From contig NZ_CP108081.1 of NCBI RefSeq assembly GCF_036182465.1, positions 1,240,001 through 1,304,000 on the forward strand: 64,000 bases of DNA, read 5' to 3'. Positions 33,323 through 42,153 of the stretch are shown here, piece by piece; position 1 is the first letter of the stretch, and each line of letters opens with the position of its first letter. The translations under genes were made by a program, and so were the position numbers. Source of the DNA: Streptomyces sp. NBC_00258 (GTDB lineage: Bacteria > Actinomycetota > Actinomycetes > Streptomycetales > Streptomycetaceae). The notes under the pieces were generated by a model. That model did not search any database. It saw only the letters and a list, made by a program, of their open reading frames with translations, and was not told the DNA's origin.

Positions 33323-34285
33323 TCATACGCCGTCAGCTGCGGCGAGCTGCGCCAACTGGCTCTGCCACGGCGGATTGGGACCGGCAACCGCGCAGGTCAG
33401 GGCAGCGACCCGGGTGGCGAACAAGCAGGCTTCCGCGACGTCGTCGAGTCGGAGTTCCGTCAGCCGGCCGCCGAGGAGGCCGCGGGCGCCGAGATGGTGC
33501 AGCAGCCCGGCGGCGAAGGAGTCCCCCGCCCCGACCGTGTCGGCGACCCTCGTCGGCACGGCGGGCACCTGGATCCGTTCGCCGTCGAGCGAGGCCAGGG
33601 CGCCGTCGGCACCGCGCGTGATCACGACGAGCCGTGCCCCGGCCGCGTGCCAGATGTCGCAGGCCTGCTCGGGCGGCGTGCCCGGCAGCAGGAGTTCCAG
33701 ATCGTCCTCGCTCAGCCGGAGTACGTCGGCAAGGGCGCACCAGTGCGCCAGCCGGGCGCGATAGACCTCGGGGTGTACGAGCAGCGGCCGGACGTTGGGA
33801 TCGATGCTGATGGTGGCCCGCGGAGCGGCAGCCGCCAGGAACTCCTCCACCACCGCCCCGCCGGGCTCACGGACCAGCGCCAGCGACCCGGTGTGCACAC
33901 AGGCTGTTTCGGACAGATCCACCCTTGCCAGTTCCCCTGAGGTCCACTGCCAGTCGGCCGTGTTCTGCGCGTGGAACGAGAACGCGGCCTGCCCGGTGGC
34001 GTCCAGTTCCGCCACGGCCAGCGTGCTGGGCTCCGCGGCGGCGACGGCGTACGTCAGGTCGACGCCGGACGCCTCCAGGTGGGCCCGGAACAGGCGGCCG
34101 AACACGTCGCCGGACAGGCGTGCGAGGAAGCGGGCCGGCGTGTCCAGCCGGGCCAGGGCCACCGCCGTATTCGCAGGTCCGCCGCCGGGCAGCACCCGCA
34201 GGGCGAGCTCGTTCGAGGCGTTTGCCGGTTCGGCGAAGGCGTCCGCGACGCACTCCCCCAGGACGGTGATCTGGCGCGGGCTCAT
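33323..34285 (-). CDS. Fructokinase-like PfkB-family sugar kinase
   Basis: A 320-aa ribokinase/PfkB-fold kinase. N-terminal ITVLGECVADAF, the substrate loop LPGGGPANTAVALARL and the C-terminal signature DTVGAGDSFAAGLL with catalytic Asp are all present. It probably phosphorylates fructose released by the levanase and imported by the frcBCA transporter. It is divergent from frcB with the shared operator between them, and its 3' end lies 221 bp from the levanase promoter. The family also takes ribose and other ketoses, so fructose is inferred from context. Confidence 0.88.
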   Translation of the reverse strand: MSPRQITVLGECVADAFAEPANASNELALRVLPGGGPANTAVALARLDTPARFLARLSGDVFGRLFRAHLEASGVDLTYAVAAAEPSTLAVAELDATGQAAFSFHAQNTADWQWTSGELARVDLSETACVHTGSLALVREPGGAVVEEFLAAAAPRATISIDPNVRPLLVHPEVYRARLAHWCALADVLRLSEDDLELLLPGTPPEQACDIWHAAGARLVVITRGADGALASLDGERIQVPAVPTRVADTVGAGDSFAAGLLHHLGARGLLGGRLTELRLDDVAEACLFATRVAALTCAVAGPNPPWQSQLAQLAAADGV

Positions 34286-34444
34286 GGGCTGCTCTTCTCT
34301 CGGAAGGCGCGGGCAGAAACGGGCACGTCCCGGGCAGCCGCCGAAAGGCTTCGGGCAGGCAATGATCGCGGGCGTTGCCGATTTGTGACGGGTACAAGGC
34401 ATTGACGTTGCCGGGGACCGGAGTCCATCATCCTCGCCAAGCAG

Positions 34445-34474
34445 TGTCAACGATGACATAAGTCAACGATGACA
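34445..34474. promoter_or_regulatory. Tandem LacI-type operator, fructokinase/frcB divergent promoter
   Basis: TGTCAACGATGACA (34445-34458) and AGTCAACGATGACA (34461-34474) start 16 bp apart. Read on the other strand, this is nearly identical to the operator before the levanase gene. It lies between the divergent fructokinase and frcB genes and can control both. Confidence 0.75.
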
Positions 34475-34532
34475 CCGAGGGACGGCATGCCCTGATGCCG
34501 GCCCATCGCCCGCAATCCCGCAGGAGTCGTTC

Positions 34533-35555
34533 ATGTCACGCAACTCTCGTCTCCCCTCCTCCTTGCTCAGAGTCGCCGCCTGCACGGGTGTCGCGGCCCT
34601 CGTCCTGACCGCCTGCGGATCCGGATCCGAATCAGGCACCGCGAGCTCCGGATCGGGCAGCGTCAAGGTCGGTCTGATCACCAAGACCGACACCAACCCG
34701 TTCTTCGTGAAGATGAAGGAGGGCGCGGAGAAGGCCGCCAAGGAGAACGGCGCCCAACTGTCCACCGCAGCGGGCAAGTTCGACGGGGACAACGCCGGGC
34801 AGGTCACGGCCATCGAGAACATGGTCGCCGCCGGCGTGAAGGGCATCCTGATCACCCCGAGCGACTCCAAGGCCATCGTGCCCGCGATCGAGAAGGCCCG
34901 CGCCAAGGGTGTCCTGGTCATCGCCCTGGACACCCCGACCGAGCCGGAGAGCGCGGTCGACGCCCTCTTCGCCACCGACAACGTCAAAGCCGGTGAACTG
35001 ATCGGCGAGTACGCCAAGGCCGTCATGAAGGGCAAGACCGCCAAGATAGCCACCCTCGACCTCGCGCCCGGTGTGTCCGTCGGCGTCCAGCGGCACAGCG
35101 GCTTCCTCAAGGGCTTCGGCATCGAGGAGAAGGACCCGTCGGTCGTCTGCTCCCAGGACACCGGAGGCGACCAGGCCAAGGGCCAGACGGCGATGGAGAA
35201 CTGCCTCCAGAAGGAGCCGGACATCAACGTCGTCTACACGATCAACGAGCCGGCCGCACTGGGCGCGTTCACCGCGCTCAAGGCCAAGGGCCGGGAGAAG
35301 GACGTCCTGATCGTCTCCGTCGACGGCGGCTGCACCGGCACCCAGGCAGTCAAGGACGGCAAGATCGCCGCCACCTCGCAGCAGTACCCGCTGAAGATGG
35401 CCGCCGAGGGTGTCAAGGCCGTCGTGACGTACGCCAAGGACGGCAAGAAGGCGTCCGGTTACACCGATACCGGAGTCACGCTGATCAGCGACAAGGCGCA
35501 GGACGGCGTCACCGCGAAGGACACCGCCTACGGCCTGGAGAACTGCTGGGGCTGA
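34533..35555 (+). CDS. frcB: Fructose-type ABC transporter substrate-binding lipoprotein
   Basis: A 340-aa lipoprotein with lipobox LTAC (Cys28) and a Ser/Gly linker. The mature RbsB/FrcB-like domain includes VGLITKTDTNPFFVKMKEGAE, NMVAAGVKGILITPSDS, VIALDTPTEPESAV and VSVDGGCTGTQAVKDG. It captures a hexose or pentose outside the cell. It is divergent from the fructokinase across the shared operator. The order binding protein-permease-ATPase equals frcBCA of rhizobia, and the levanase next door makes fructose the likely ligand. Confidence 0.85.
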   Translation: MSRNSRLPSSLLRVAACTGVAALVLTACGSGSESGTASSGSGSVKVGLITKTDTNPFFVKMKEGAEKAAKENGAQLSTAAGKFDGDNAGQVTAIENMVAAGVKGILITPSDSKAIVPAIEKARAKGVLVIALDTPTEPESAVDALFATDNVKAGELIGEYAKAVMKGKTAKIATLDLAPGVSVGVQRHSGFLKGFGIEEKDPSVVCSQDTGGDQAKGQTAMENCLQKEPDINVVYTINEPAALGAFTALKAKGREKDVLIVSVDGGCTGTQAVKDGKIAATSQQYPLKMAAEGVKAVVTYAKDGKKASGYTDTGVTLISDKAQDGVTAKDTAYGLENCWG

Positions 35556-35589
35556 GCCGCGTACGACTCCGCTTCTCCCCCCAGCGGGG

Positions 35590-35623
35590 CGGCCGTCCCT
35601 TCCTCCCCGACCCGGGACGGCCG
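35590..35623 (+). terminator. Intercistronic stem-loop between frcB and frcC
   Basis: A perfect 10-bp stem CGGCCGTCCC / GGGACGGCCG with a 14-nt loop, 34 bp after frcB. The position mirrors the hairpin after xylF and would favour binding-protein expression. Confidence 0.6.
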
Positions 35624-35689
35624 TCCGATTGTCCTCTTGTCCTCCGACCAGGGCGGACAACGACTTCTGCCTTCCGACAAGGACTCCGC

Positions 35690-36685
35690 ATGACAGCCAC
35701 GACCTCGCCGTACGCCGAGATCAAAGCACCGACCACGGCCCGCAGACTGCTCACTGCACCGACCACCGGCCCACTGGTCGCCCTCCTCCTGGCCTGCGCC
35801 TTCTTCTCTCTTTCGACCGACCAGTTCCTCACGGGCGGCAACTTCTCGCTGATCGTGCAGCAGGTCATGGTCGTGGGCACCCTCGCCATCGGACAGACCC
35901 TGATCATCCTCACCGCGGGCATCGACCTGTCGTGCGGCGCCGTGATGGCGTTCGGCAGCATCGTGATCGCCAAAATGGCGGCCGAGGGCTCGCTGCCCCC
36001 GCTCGTCGCCATCGCCCTGGGCCTGGTCGTCTGCGGCGGCTTCGGACTGCTCAACGGGCTGTTGGTGCAGAAGATCCCGCTGCCGCCGTTCATCGTCACC
36101 CTCGGCATGCTCAACGTCGCGTTCGCGCTGACCCACATCTACTCCGAAGAGCAGACGGTCACCAACCTGCCCGGCCCGCTGACGGCCCTCGGGCAGACCT
36201 TCCCGCTCGGCCACACCGACATCACCTACGGCTCCCTGGTCACCATCGCCCTGTTCCTCCTCCTCGCCTACGCCCTGAGCAGCACCGGTTGGGGCCGGCA
36301 CGTCTACGCACTGGGCGACAGCCAGGAAGCGGCGCGGCTGAACGGCATCCGCACCTCCCGGCTGGCCATCGGCGTCTACACCGTGGCCGGTCTCCTCTAC
36401 GGCGTCGCCGCCCTGCTGCTCATCTCCCGCACCGGAGTCGGCGACCCCCAGGCCGGACAGACCGACAACCTCGACAGCATCACCGCCGTGGTCCTCGGCG
36501 GCACCAGCCTCTTCGGCGGACGCGGTTCGGTTCTGGGCACCTTCATCGGCGTCCTCATCGTCGGCGTCTTCCGCAACGGCCTGCAGCTGATGGGCGTCTC
36601 CTCCGTCTACCAGACACTGATCACCGGAGTCCTGGTGATTCTCGCGGTGACCGTCGACCAGCTCTCCCGGAAGAAGGCCCGATGA
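35690..36685 (+). CDS. frcC: Fructose-type ABC transporter permease
   Basis: A 331-aa permease of the ribose/fructose family with about ten helices. Signatures are ILTAGIDLSCGAVMAFGSI, PFIVTLGMLNVAFAL, YALGDSQEAARLNGI and GTSLFGGRGSVLGTFIG. The ATG follows an AAGGA motif. Its stop overlaps the ATPase start by 4 bp (ATGA). Confidence 0.9.
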   Translation: MTATTSPYAEIKAPTTARRLLTAPTTGPLVALLLACAFFSLSTDQFLTGGNFSLIVQQVMVVGTLAIGQTLIILTAGIDLSCGAVMAFGSIVIAKMAAEGSLPPLVAIALGLVVCGGFGLLNGLLVQKIPLPPFIVTLGMLNVAFALTHIYSEEQTVTNLPGPLTALGQTFPLGHTDITYGSLVTIALFLLLAYALSSTGWGRHVYALGDSQEAARLNGIRTSRLAIGVYTVAGLLYGVAALLLISRTGVGDPQAGQTDNLDSITAVVLGGTSLFGGRGSVLGTFIGVLIVGVFRNGLQLMGVSSVYQTLITGVLVILAVTVDQLSRKKAR

Positions 36686-37518
36686 CCGCCACCTCCTCCC
36701 CCACCCCCGTGCTGCAGGCGCGCGGTCTGGTCAAGCGCTACGGCCATGTCACCGCCATCGACGGCGCCGACTTCGACCTGCTGCCGGGCGAGGTCCTCGC
36801 GGTCATCGGCGACAACGGAGCCGGCAAGACCAGCCTGATCAAGGCCCTCACCGGCGCGCTGGTCCCCGACGCGGGCGAGATACGGCTGGGCGGCGAGCCC
36901 ATCCAGTTCTCCGGGCCGCAGAGTGCGCGCGCCCACGGCATTGAGACGGTCTATCAGGACCTCGCCGTGGCCGCTTCCATGGACATCGCCTCGAACGTGT
37001 TCCTCGGACGCGAGCTGCGCCGCCCCGGCGTCCTCGGCAGCGTCTTCCGCATGCTGGACAAGAAGCGCATGCGCGAGGAGGCCGCCGAGCACATGGCCGA
37101 CCTGAAGATCGGCCTGCGCTCGCTGACGCAGTCGGTCGAGACGCTCTCCGGCGGACAGCGGCAGGCCGTCGCGGTCGCCCGTTCCGTCGCCTGGGCCCGC
37201 AGCGTCGTCGTCATGGACGAACCCACCGCCGCCCTCGGCGTCAAGGAATCCGGTCAGGTCCTGGACCTGATCCGCCGTGTCCGGGACAAGGGCATGCCGG
37301 TCGTCCTGATCAGCCACAACATGCCGCACGTCTTCGAGATCGCCGACCGGATCCACGTCCACCGGCTGGGCCGGCGCGCTGCCGTGATCAAGCCCTCCGA
37401 CTACTCCATGGCGGAGGTCGTCGCCATCATGACCGGTGCTCTCACCGTCGACGAGGCCGGAGATACTGTCGTAGCGGATTCCGAGGCGGCGAAGGCCGCA
37501 GGCGTCCGGGCCAACTGA
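36682..37518 (+). CDS. frcA: Fructose-type ABC transporter ATP-binding protein
   Basis: A single-domain ABC ATPase (278 aa). Walker A is GDNGAGKTS, the Q loop is in VYQDLAVA, the signature is LSGGQRQ, Walker B is VVVMDEPTAALG and the His switch is in LISHNM. Half-size as in FrcA. Translationally coupled to frcC by an ATGA overlap. A stem-loop separates it from the LacI gene. Confidence 0.9.
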   Translation: MTATSSPTPVLQARGLVKRYGHVTAIDGADFDLLPGEVLAVIGDNGAGKTSLIKALTGALVPDAGEIRLGGEPIQFSGPQSARAHGIETVYQDLAVAASMDIASNVFLGRELRRPGVLGSVFRMLDKKRMREEAAEHMADLKIGLRSLTQSVETLSGGQRQAVAVARSVAWARSVVVMDEPTAALGVKESGQVLDLIRRVRDKGMPVVLISHNMPHVFEIADRIHVHRLGRRAAVIKPSDYSMAEVVAIMTGALTVDEAGDTVVADSEAAKAAGVRAN

Positions 37519-37539
37519 CGTACGACTGAAGCACTCACG

Positions 37540-37567
37540 GGTTCCGGCCGGGGCCGCGGCCGGAACC
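37540..37567 (+). terminator. Stem-loop between frcA and lacI-type gene
   Basis: A perfect 10-bp stem GGTTCCGGCC / GGCCGGAACC around an 8-nt loop, 22 bp after frcA. It probably limits read-through into the regulator gene, 26 bp further on. Confidence 0.6.
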
Positions 37568-37593
37568 GACAAGCACAGGAGACCGTTTCCTTC

Positions 37594-38625
37594 ATGGCAG
37601 CGAACCGCCGCCCCACCCTGGCCGACGTCGCCCGCGAAGTGGGCGTCAGCGCCAAAACCGTCTCCCGCGTCCTCAACGAGGACGGACCCGCCTCGGCCCG
37701 GACCAGGGAACAGGTCCTCGCCGCCGTAGCCAAGCTCGGCTTCCAGCCGAACCTCATGGCCCGCAACATCCGCGTCGGCGGACCCGACACCACCATCGGA
37801 CTGGTCATCCCGGACCTCGGCAACCCCTTCTTCGGAGCCGTGGCCCGCAGCATCGAGGACGCCGTCCGCGACCGCGGCCTGACCCTCCTCATGGGTTCCT
37901 CCGCGGACGATGCCGACCGCGAACGCGCGCTGACGGACAAGTTCCTCGCCCGCCGCGTCAGCATCCTGATGGTCGTGCCGTCCGTCGGCGCCGACCACTC
38001 CCACCTCAAAACGGACCGCGCCGCCGGCCTGCCCGTCGTCTTCCTCGACCGTCCGGGATCGGGGCTGGCCTCGGACAACGTCGTCAGCTCCAACCGTGCG
38101 GGCGCCCACGACGGCGTCGCCCACCTGATCGCCCACGGCCACCGGCGCATCGGCTTCATCGGCGACCTTCCCACCAAGCTCTACACACGCCGCGAGCGCC
38201 TGGCCGGGTACCGCGCGGCCCTGCGGGAAGCCGGCCTCCCCTCCGACGGTTCCCTGGTCACCAACGCCCATGACCAGCACGGGGCCTCCGCCGCGACCGC
38301 CCAGCTCCTCGGCCTGGCGGATCCCCCCACCGCCCTGTTCGCCGGCAACAACCTCGTGGCGCTGGGCATAGTGACCGAACTCGCCCGCAGCAAGCGCAAG
38401 GACGTCGCCGTCGTCGCCTTCGACGACGTAGAGCTCGCCGAGGCCCTCGAACCGGCCCTGACCGTCGTCGCCCAGAACCCCGAAGAGATCGGCAGAACGG
38501 CAGCGACCGCCGCCCTGTCCCGCCTGGACGGCGACCGCTCCCGCGCCCGCACCATCACCGTCCCCACCCGGCTGGTGGTCCGGGGCTCGGGAGAGCAGCC
38601 TGCTCCGGCGCCGCAAGAGGCATGA
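37594..38625 (+). CDS. LacI-family regulator of the fructan locus
   Basis: A 343-aa LacI repressor. The HTH is PTLADVAREVGVSAKTVSRVLN with hinge helix LMARNIRVG. The effector domain has TIGLVIPDLGNPFFGAVARSI, RRVSILMVVPS, VFLDRP and HRRIGFIGD. It ends the frcBCA gene run and is the best candidate to bind the two tandem TGTCA(T/A)CG-type operators. Fructose or a phosphate ester as inducer is inferred. Confidence 0.92.
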   Translation: MAANRRPTLADVAREVGVSAKTVSRVLNEDGPASARTREQVLAAVAKLGFQPNLMARNIRVGGPDTTIGLVIPDLGNPFFGAVARSIEDAVRDRGLTLLMGSSADDADRERALTDKFLARRVSILMVVPSVGADHSHLKTDRAAGLPVVFLDRPGSGLASDNVVSSNRAGAHDGVAHLIAHGHRRIGFIGDLPTKLYTRRERLAGYRAALREAGLPSDGSLVTNAHDQHGASAATAQLLGLADPPTALFAGNNLVALGIVTELARSKRKDVAVVAFDDVELAEALEPALTVVAQNPEEIGRTAATAALSRLDGDRSRARTITVPTRLVVRGSGEQPAPAPQEA

Positions 38626-38885
38626 CCCTGGAACTGGCGCCCGCACGTGGCCCAACTGACCGCCGGGCAACGGTTCCGACCGTCGGCAGCGGCAGCCGGT
38701 CGTCGCCGCCCAAGAACGAAACACGTCCACCTGAGAATCTGGGGCCGGCTGCTGTCTGCTGGTCACACGAGGTGATCAGCCGCCGATGGCGCCGTCAGCG
38801 TGACGTACGGCCGCAGCCGCAACCGAAGCGGCCCTCGCGGAGCTCTGGACCGGTAGTTGGCAAAACACCCGGTTGGGAGACACAG

Positions 38886-39206
38886 ATGACCCCCTGGAAC
38901 AACGACAACCTCAGTTCCGGCGCCTACGCCGACCCCTACGCCGCTCCGAACCCCCGTGACTACACCTGGCCGACTCCCGTCCAGGCCGGTGACGACCTGG
39001 ACTACTTCCTGCCGCCGCCCAACCCCGCCGAACGCCTCAACCGCATCCTCGCCCCACGCGATGAACGGCGACTTGCCCTGAACGCGACGCTCACCGCCGC
39101 AGGTATCCCCCCGATGCCGGAAGACCGCGCGGTCATCGACCAGCTCAGCGCCCTGCCGGCAGACGTCAGCACCGTCCTCCAACGCTGGCTGCACCACACC
39201 CTGTGA
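38886..39206 (+). CDS. Small hypothetical protein (106 aa)
   Basis: A 106-aa Pro- and Tyr-rich protein (MTPWNNDNLSSGAYADPY, LDYFLPPPNPAERLNRIL) with a helical C-terminal half (PEDRAVIDQLSALPADVSTVLQRWL). GGGAGA precedes the ATG at good distance, and codon use is normal for the window. No membrane segment, signal or known domain is visible. The C-terminal two-helix region could be a small DNA- or protein-binding module. It stands alone, 260 bp after the LacI gene. Confidence 0.6.
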   Translation: MTPWNNDNLSSGAYADPYAAPNPRDYTWPTPVQAGDDLDYFLPPPNPAERLNRILAPRDERRLALNATLTAAGIPPMPEDRAVIDQLSALPADVSTVLQRWLHHTL

Positions 39207-39509
39207 ACCCGGAGGCCACACCCTTCAACGACGGCGGCCCTTTCGGACGCGCCCGCGCACTGCACTCGTGGATCGGGTCCATGCGGACGGTAGGTCCACT
39301 GGTAGCCGGTCCGCCCCCGGCAGAAGACCGCGTCGCCGACCTGACCACCGGCACGATGCACGCGTGCGCCCCGTTGTCCTGGCCGGTTGAGCCTTCCCGG
39401 CATGGTGCGGAGGAGCAGAGTGCGGGCGTGACTGAGAACTGCCCGCCGACGCCAGGTACGGGCCCGCGCGGCGCCTCCTGCGGGACAGGTGAGCACGCTC
39501 GGCGTAGGT
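39207..39509. other. Intergenic, nothing recognised
   Basis: About 300 bp between the small hypothetical gene and the 3' end of the alpha/beta hydrolase gene. Open frames are present but none resembles a protein family, and no strong hairpin or repeat was found. Confidence 0.4.
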
Positions 39510-40460
39510 TCAGATCGACTTGAGGACTCGGATGCGGTCGGCGATGGCGCGGCGGGCGACGTCGGAGTCGAAGGCGATGGAGTCGAACTCGTGCGGAGCT
39601 CCGGGGTGAAGGTGGAACTCCACCGGCACGCCGGCGCGACTGAGTTTGGTCGCGTAGGCGGTGTCCTCGTCGCGGAAGACGTCGAGCTGGTCGACCTCTA
39701 TGTAGGCCGGCGGCAGGCCGGTCGCGTCCCCGAGACGGGCCGGGGCCGCCGTGGCCGGGACGTCGGGCCCGCCGGCGGCCTCGCCGAGCAGGGCCGGCCA
39801 TGCGGTGAGGCTGTCGTCGTAGGACCACAGCGCGTAGGACGCGATGTGCGGATCAGGGGTGGTGGTGCGGTCGTCGAGCATCGGCATGAGCAGGATCTGC
39901 CGGGCGATCTGCGGGCCGCCGCGCTCGCGGGCGAGGATCGTCAGTGCCGCGGCCATACCGCCTCCGGCGCTGTCGCCCATCACACCGATGCGGTTGGCGT
40001 CGACGCCGAGTTCGGCAGCGTGCTCGTGCAGCCAGCGCAGTGCGGTGTAGGCGTCTTCGAGCGGTGTCGGGAAGGGGTGCTCAGGGGCGCGGCGGTACTC
40101 GACCGACAGCATCGTTACGCCGCTGGCGGCGACGTAGCGGGAGACGGGGCCGTCGAACAGATCGATGTGGCCGAAGATGTATCCGCCGCCGTGTAAGAAC
40201 ACCACGGCCGGGCCGGGCTTGGCGCCGTCCTTGACGTACCAGCGCATTCTGACGTGTGTGCCGTCGTCGGCCGTCGCGTGGTGCTCGCTGGTCTTCACGT
40301 CGGATGGGATCGGTTGGGCCGTTCCCGCAGCGCCGATGATCGGCTCCCACATGGCGCGCCGCGCCGCGATGTCCCCCACTGCCGGCGGTGTGGCGTCCGC
40401 CATCGCGCCGGCCATCGGGGCCAGCGCCTCGGCGATTTCGGGATCCAGGCTGAGGGCCAT
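39510..40460 (-). CDS. Alpha/beta hydrolase, hormone-sensitive-lipase family
   Basis: A 316-aa esterase of the HSL family. HGGGYIFG forms the oxyanion hole and GDSAGGG carries the nucleophile Ser; the acid Asp (VDQLDVFRDED) and His (PGAPHEF) lie near the C-terminus. No signal peptide, so cytoplasmic. AAAGGA precedes the ATG. It starts 29 bp after the quinone oxidoreductase stop and shares its transcript, under the MarR-type palindromes. Confidence 0.92.
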   Translation of the reverse strand: MALSLDPEIAEALAPMAGAMADATPPAVGDIAARRAMWEPIIGAAGTAQPIPSDVKTSEHHATADDGTHVRMRWYVKDGAKPGPAVVFLHGGGYIFGHIDLFDGPVSRYVAASGVTMLSVEYRRAPEHPFPTPLEDAYTALRWLHEHAAELGVDANRIGVMGDSAGGGMAAALTILARERGGPQIARQILLMPMLDDRTTTPDPHIASYALWSYDDSLTAWPALLGEAAGGPDVPATAAPARLGDATGLPPAYIEVDQLDVFRDEDTAYATKLSRAGVPVEFHLHPGAPHEFDSIAFDSDVARRAIADRIRVLKSI

Positions 40461-40489
40461 GGCCCTTTCCTTTCGATGGAGGATCGGCG

Positions 40490-41434
40490 TCAGGCGACAG
40501 GCGGGACGACGATGACCTTGCCGTGCACCGCGCCTTCGGCGGCACGGGCGTGGAGCGCCGACAGCTCGGCCAGCGGCACCCGCTCGGCGACGTCGACGCG
40601 CAGCTCCCCGCGGTCGATCAGCGCTACCAGCCGCGACAACTGGTCGGCGTCGCTGCGGACGAACAGGTCGATGCCGCGCACGCCGCGCTCCTCGTCGGCG
40701 GGAGCGGGCATCCACACCGTCGTGTTCACCAAGACCCCGCCCGGACGGACCAGCGTGACCAGCGCGGCCAGCTCGGCCGGGTCGACCGGCGCGAGGTTGA
40801 GCACGACGTCGACCGGCTCGGTCACCGCCGCGGTCACCCCGGTGGTGGTGTGGTCGATGACCTCATCGGCGCCGGCCGACTTGACCGCCTCGCTGCTGCG
40901 CGGGCCGGCCGTGGCGATCACGTGGGCATCGGCTCCCTTGGCCAGTTGCACGGCGTAGCCGCCGACCGCTCCGCCGGCGCCGTTGATCAGCACGCGTTGC
41001 CCGGCCGTCAGCTCGCCGTGGTCGAACAGCGCCTGCCACGCGGTGAGGCCCACGATTGGCAGTGCGGCGGCGTCGGGCAGCGGGACGCTCTTGGGAGCCG
41101 GCGTCAGGACCTCGGCCGGCGCGAGGACGTACTCCGCAGCGGCGCCGTTCCGGTCCATCGGCAGGAAGCCGATGACGTCGTCGCCGACCGCGATGCCGTC
41201 CACGCCCTCGCCCAGCGCGTCGACCGTGCCGGCGACGTCGATGCCGGGAGTGTGCGGCAGCGCCACCGGGATGGGGCCACGCATGAAGCCGCCGCGGATG
41301 TTGCCGTCGACGGCGTTGAACGACGTCGCGGCGACGCGGATCCGGACCTCGCCGGCCCCAGGGACCGGCTGCTCCACGTTCTCATAACGCAGGACGCCGG
41401 GGTCGCCGTACTCGTGGAAACGTACTGCCTTCAT
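40490..41434 (-). CDS. NADP-dependent quinone oxidoreductase (MDR)
   Basis: A 314-aa zinc-independent MDR enzyme. GroES-like domain: MKAVRFHEYGDPGVLRYENV, ATSFNAVDGNIRGGFM, PHTPGIDVAGTV. Rossmann motif: VLINGAGGAVGGYAVQLAKG. It likely reduces quinones or enones with NADPH. Two identical 14-bp palindromes lie 33-85 bp upstream of its ATG, so it is the probable first target of the MarR regulator at 42905. Confidence 0.92.
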   Translation of the reverse strand: MKAVRFHEYGDPGVLRYENVEQPVPGAGEVRIRVAATSFNAVDGNIRGGFMRGPIPVALPHTPGIDVAGTVDALGEGVDGIAVGDDVIGFLPMDRNGAAAEYVLAPAEVLTPAPKSVPLPDAAALPIVGLTAWQALFDHGELTAGQRVLINGAGGAVGGYAVQLAKGADAHVIATAGPRSSEAVKSAGADEVIDHTTTGVTAAVTEPVDVVLNLAPVDPAELAALVTLVRPGGVLVNTTVWMPAPADEERGVRGIDLFVRSDADQLSRLVALIDRGELRVDVAERVPLAELSALHARAAEGAVHGKVIVVPPVA

Positions 41435-41466
41435 TTCGGTTCTCACCTTCACTGAGATCCAAGTTG

Positions 41467-41480
41467 CTTCGAATTCGAAG
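41467..41480. promoter_or_regulatory. MarR-type operator CTTCGAATTCGAAG (copy 1)
   Basis: A perfect 14-bp palindrome 32 bp upstream of the quinone oxidoreductase ATG. Identical to copies at 41505 and 42876. Confidence 0.8.
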
Positions 41481-41504
41481 TAACTGTTGACGACAGTACA
41501 TCTG

Positions 41505-41518
41505 CTTCGAATTCGAAG
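41505..41518. promoter_or_regulatory. MarR-type operator CTTCGAATTCGAAG (copy 2)
   Basis: Second copy, extended to 16 bp (GCTTCGAATTCGAAGC), centred 38 bp from copy 1. The core promoter of the oxidoreductase gene probably lies between or over the two sites. Confidence 0.8.
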
Positions 41519-41531
41519 CAAGTGCTGTCGG

Positions 41532-42104
41532 TTACTGCCGCCTCGAGGGCATCGCCTCGGCGAGTTCGGCGGCGGCTCGGTCGATGCAGGCACGCAACCG
41601 CGCCGCGTCGATGCAAGCCGTGTCCCGCCAGCCGAGGCCCGCGACGACGACCGTGGGTACGGGGTCGGCATGCACGTCGGTCAGGCGCCCGCGCATCACC
41701 TGCGCGAGGTCTGGCGGCTGCCGACGGGAGCCACTGTCGACCGCCAGCAACACCGGCATGCCGGAGAGGAGTCTGTCCCCGAGAAGCGCGATGAACGCGT
41801 CGAACACCTCGCTCGGGGATCCGGTGCGTACCGGGGTCGCCACCACGAGCCCGTCGGCCGCCACGACCGCCGCGATCGCCTCCCGCAGATCGAGGCTGGC
41901 GCGGCCCTGGGCTGAGTGCTGGGCGAGGTCGGCCGTCAGCCGGTGCAACTCCAGCACCTCCACCTCGGCGCGCGCACCGCCTGCCGCCAGTGACCGGCAC
42001 ACAGCCTCCGTGACGCAGTCCGCTAGCAGGCGAGTCGGACGCGGACAGCCGACACCGGCGCTCACGACGGCCAAGGACACCGGACTCCACGCGGCGGTAC
42101 TCAC
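41532..42104 (-). CDS. NADPH-dependent FMN reductase (CE1759-like)
   Basis: A 190-aa flavodoxin-fold FMN reductase. Family segments are VSLAVVSAGVGCPRPTRLLADCV, VEVLELHRLTADLAQH, VVAADGLVVATPVRTGSPSEVFDAFIALL and VPTVVVAGLGWRDTACIDAARLRA. The GTG at 42104 gives the family start, but its ribosome-binding site is poor; the frame is open further upstream. It follows the cupin gene by 49 bp, and both point toward the MarR-controlled oxidoreductase. Confidence 0.82.
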   Translation of the reverse strand: MSTAAWSPVSLAVVSAGVGCPRPTRLLADCVTEAVCRSLAAGGARAEVEVLELHRLTADLAQHSAQGRASLDLREAIAAVVAADGLVVATPVRTGSPSEVFDAFIALLGDRLLSGMPVLLAVDSGSRRQPPDLAQVMRGRLTDVHADPVPTVVVAGLGWRDTACIDAARLRACIDRAAAELAEAMPSRRQ

Positions 42105-42153
42105 CCCGGCATCGTGTTCTTGGCTTCTTCCCTGCGACCGGGCTGTGGTGCCG

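Noticed and set aside
36682..37518. Two-domain RbsA/XylG-type ATPase
   Set aside because: Only one Walker A/signature/Walker B set is present; length 278 aa fits the half-size FrcA type.
36607..38766. 719-codon minus-strand frame across frcA and the LacI gene
   Set aside because: It spans two clearly identified plus-strand genes and their gap; low-complexity Gly/Asp/Val shadow sequence.
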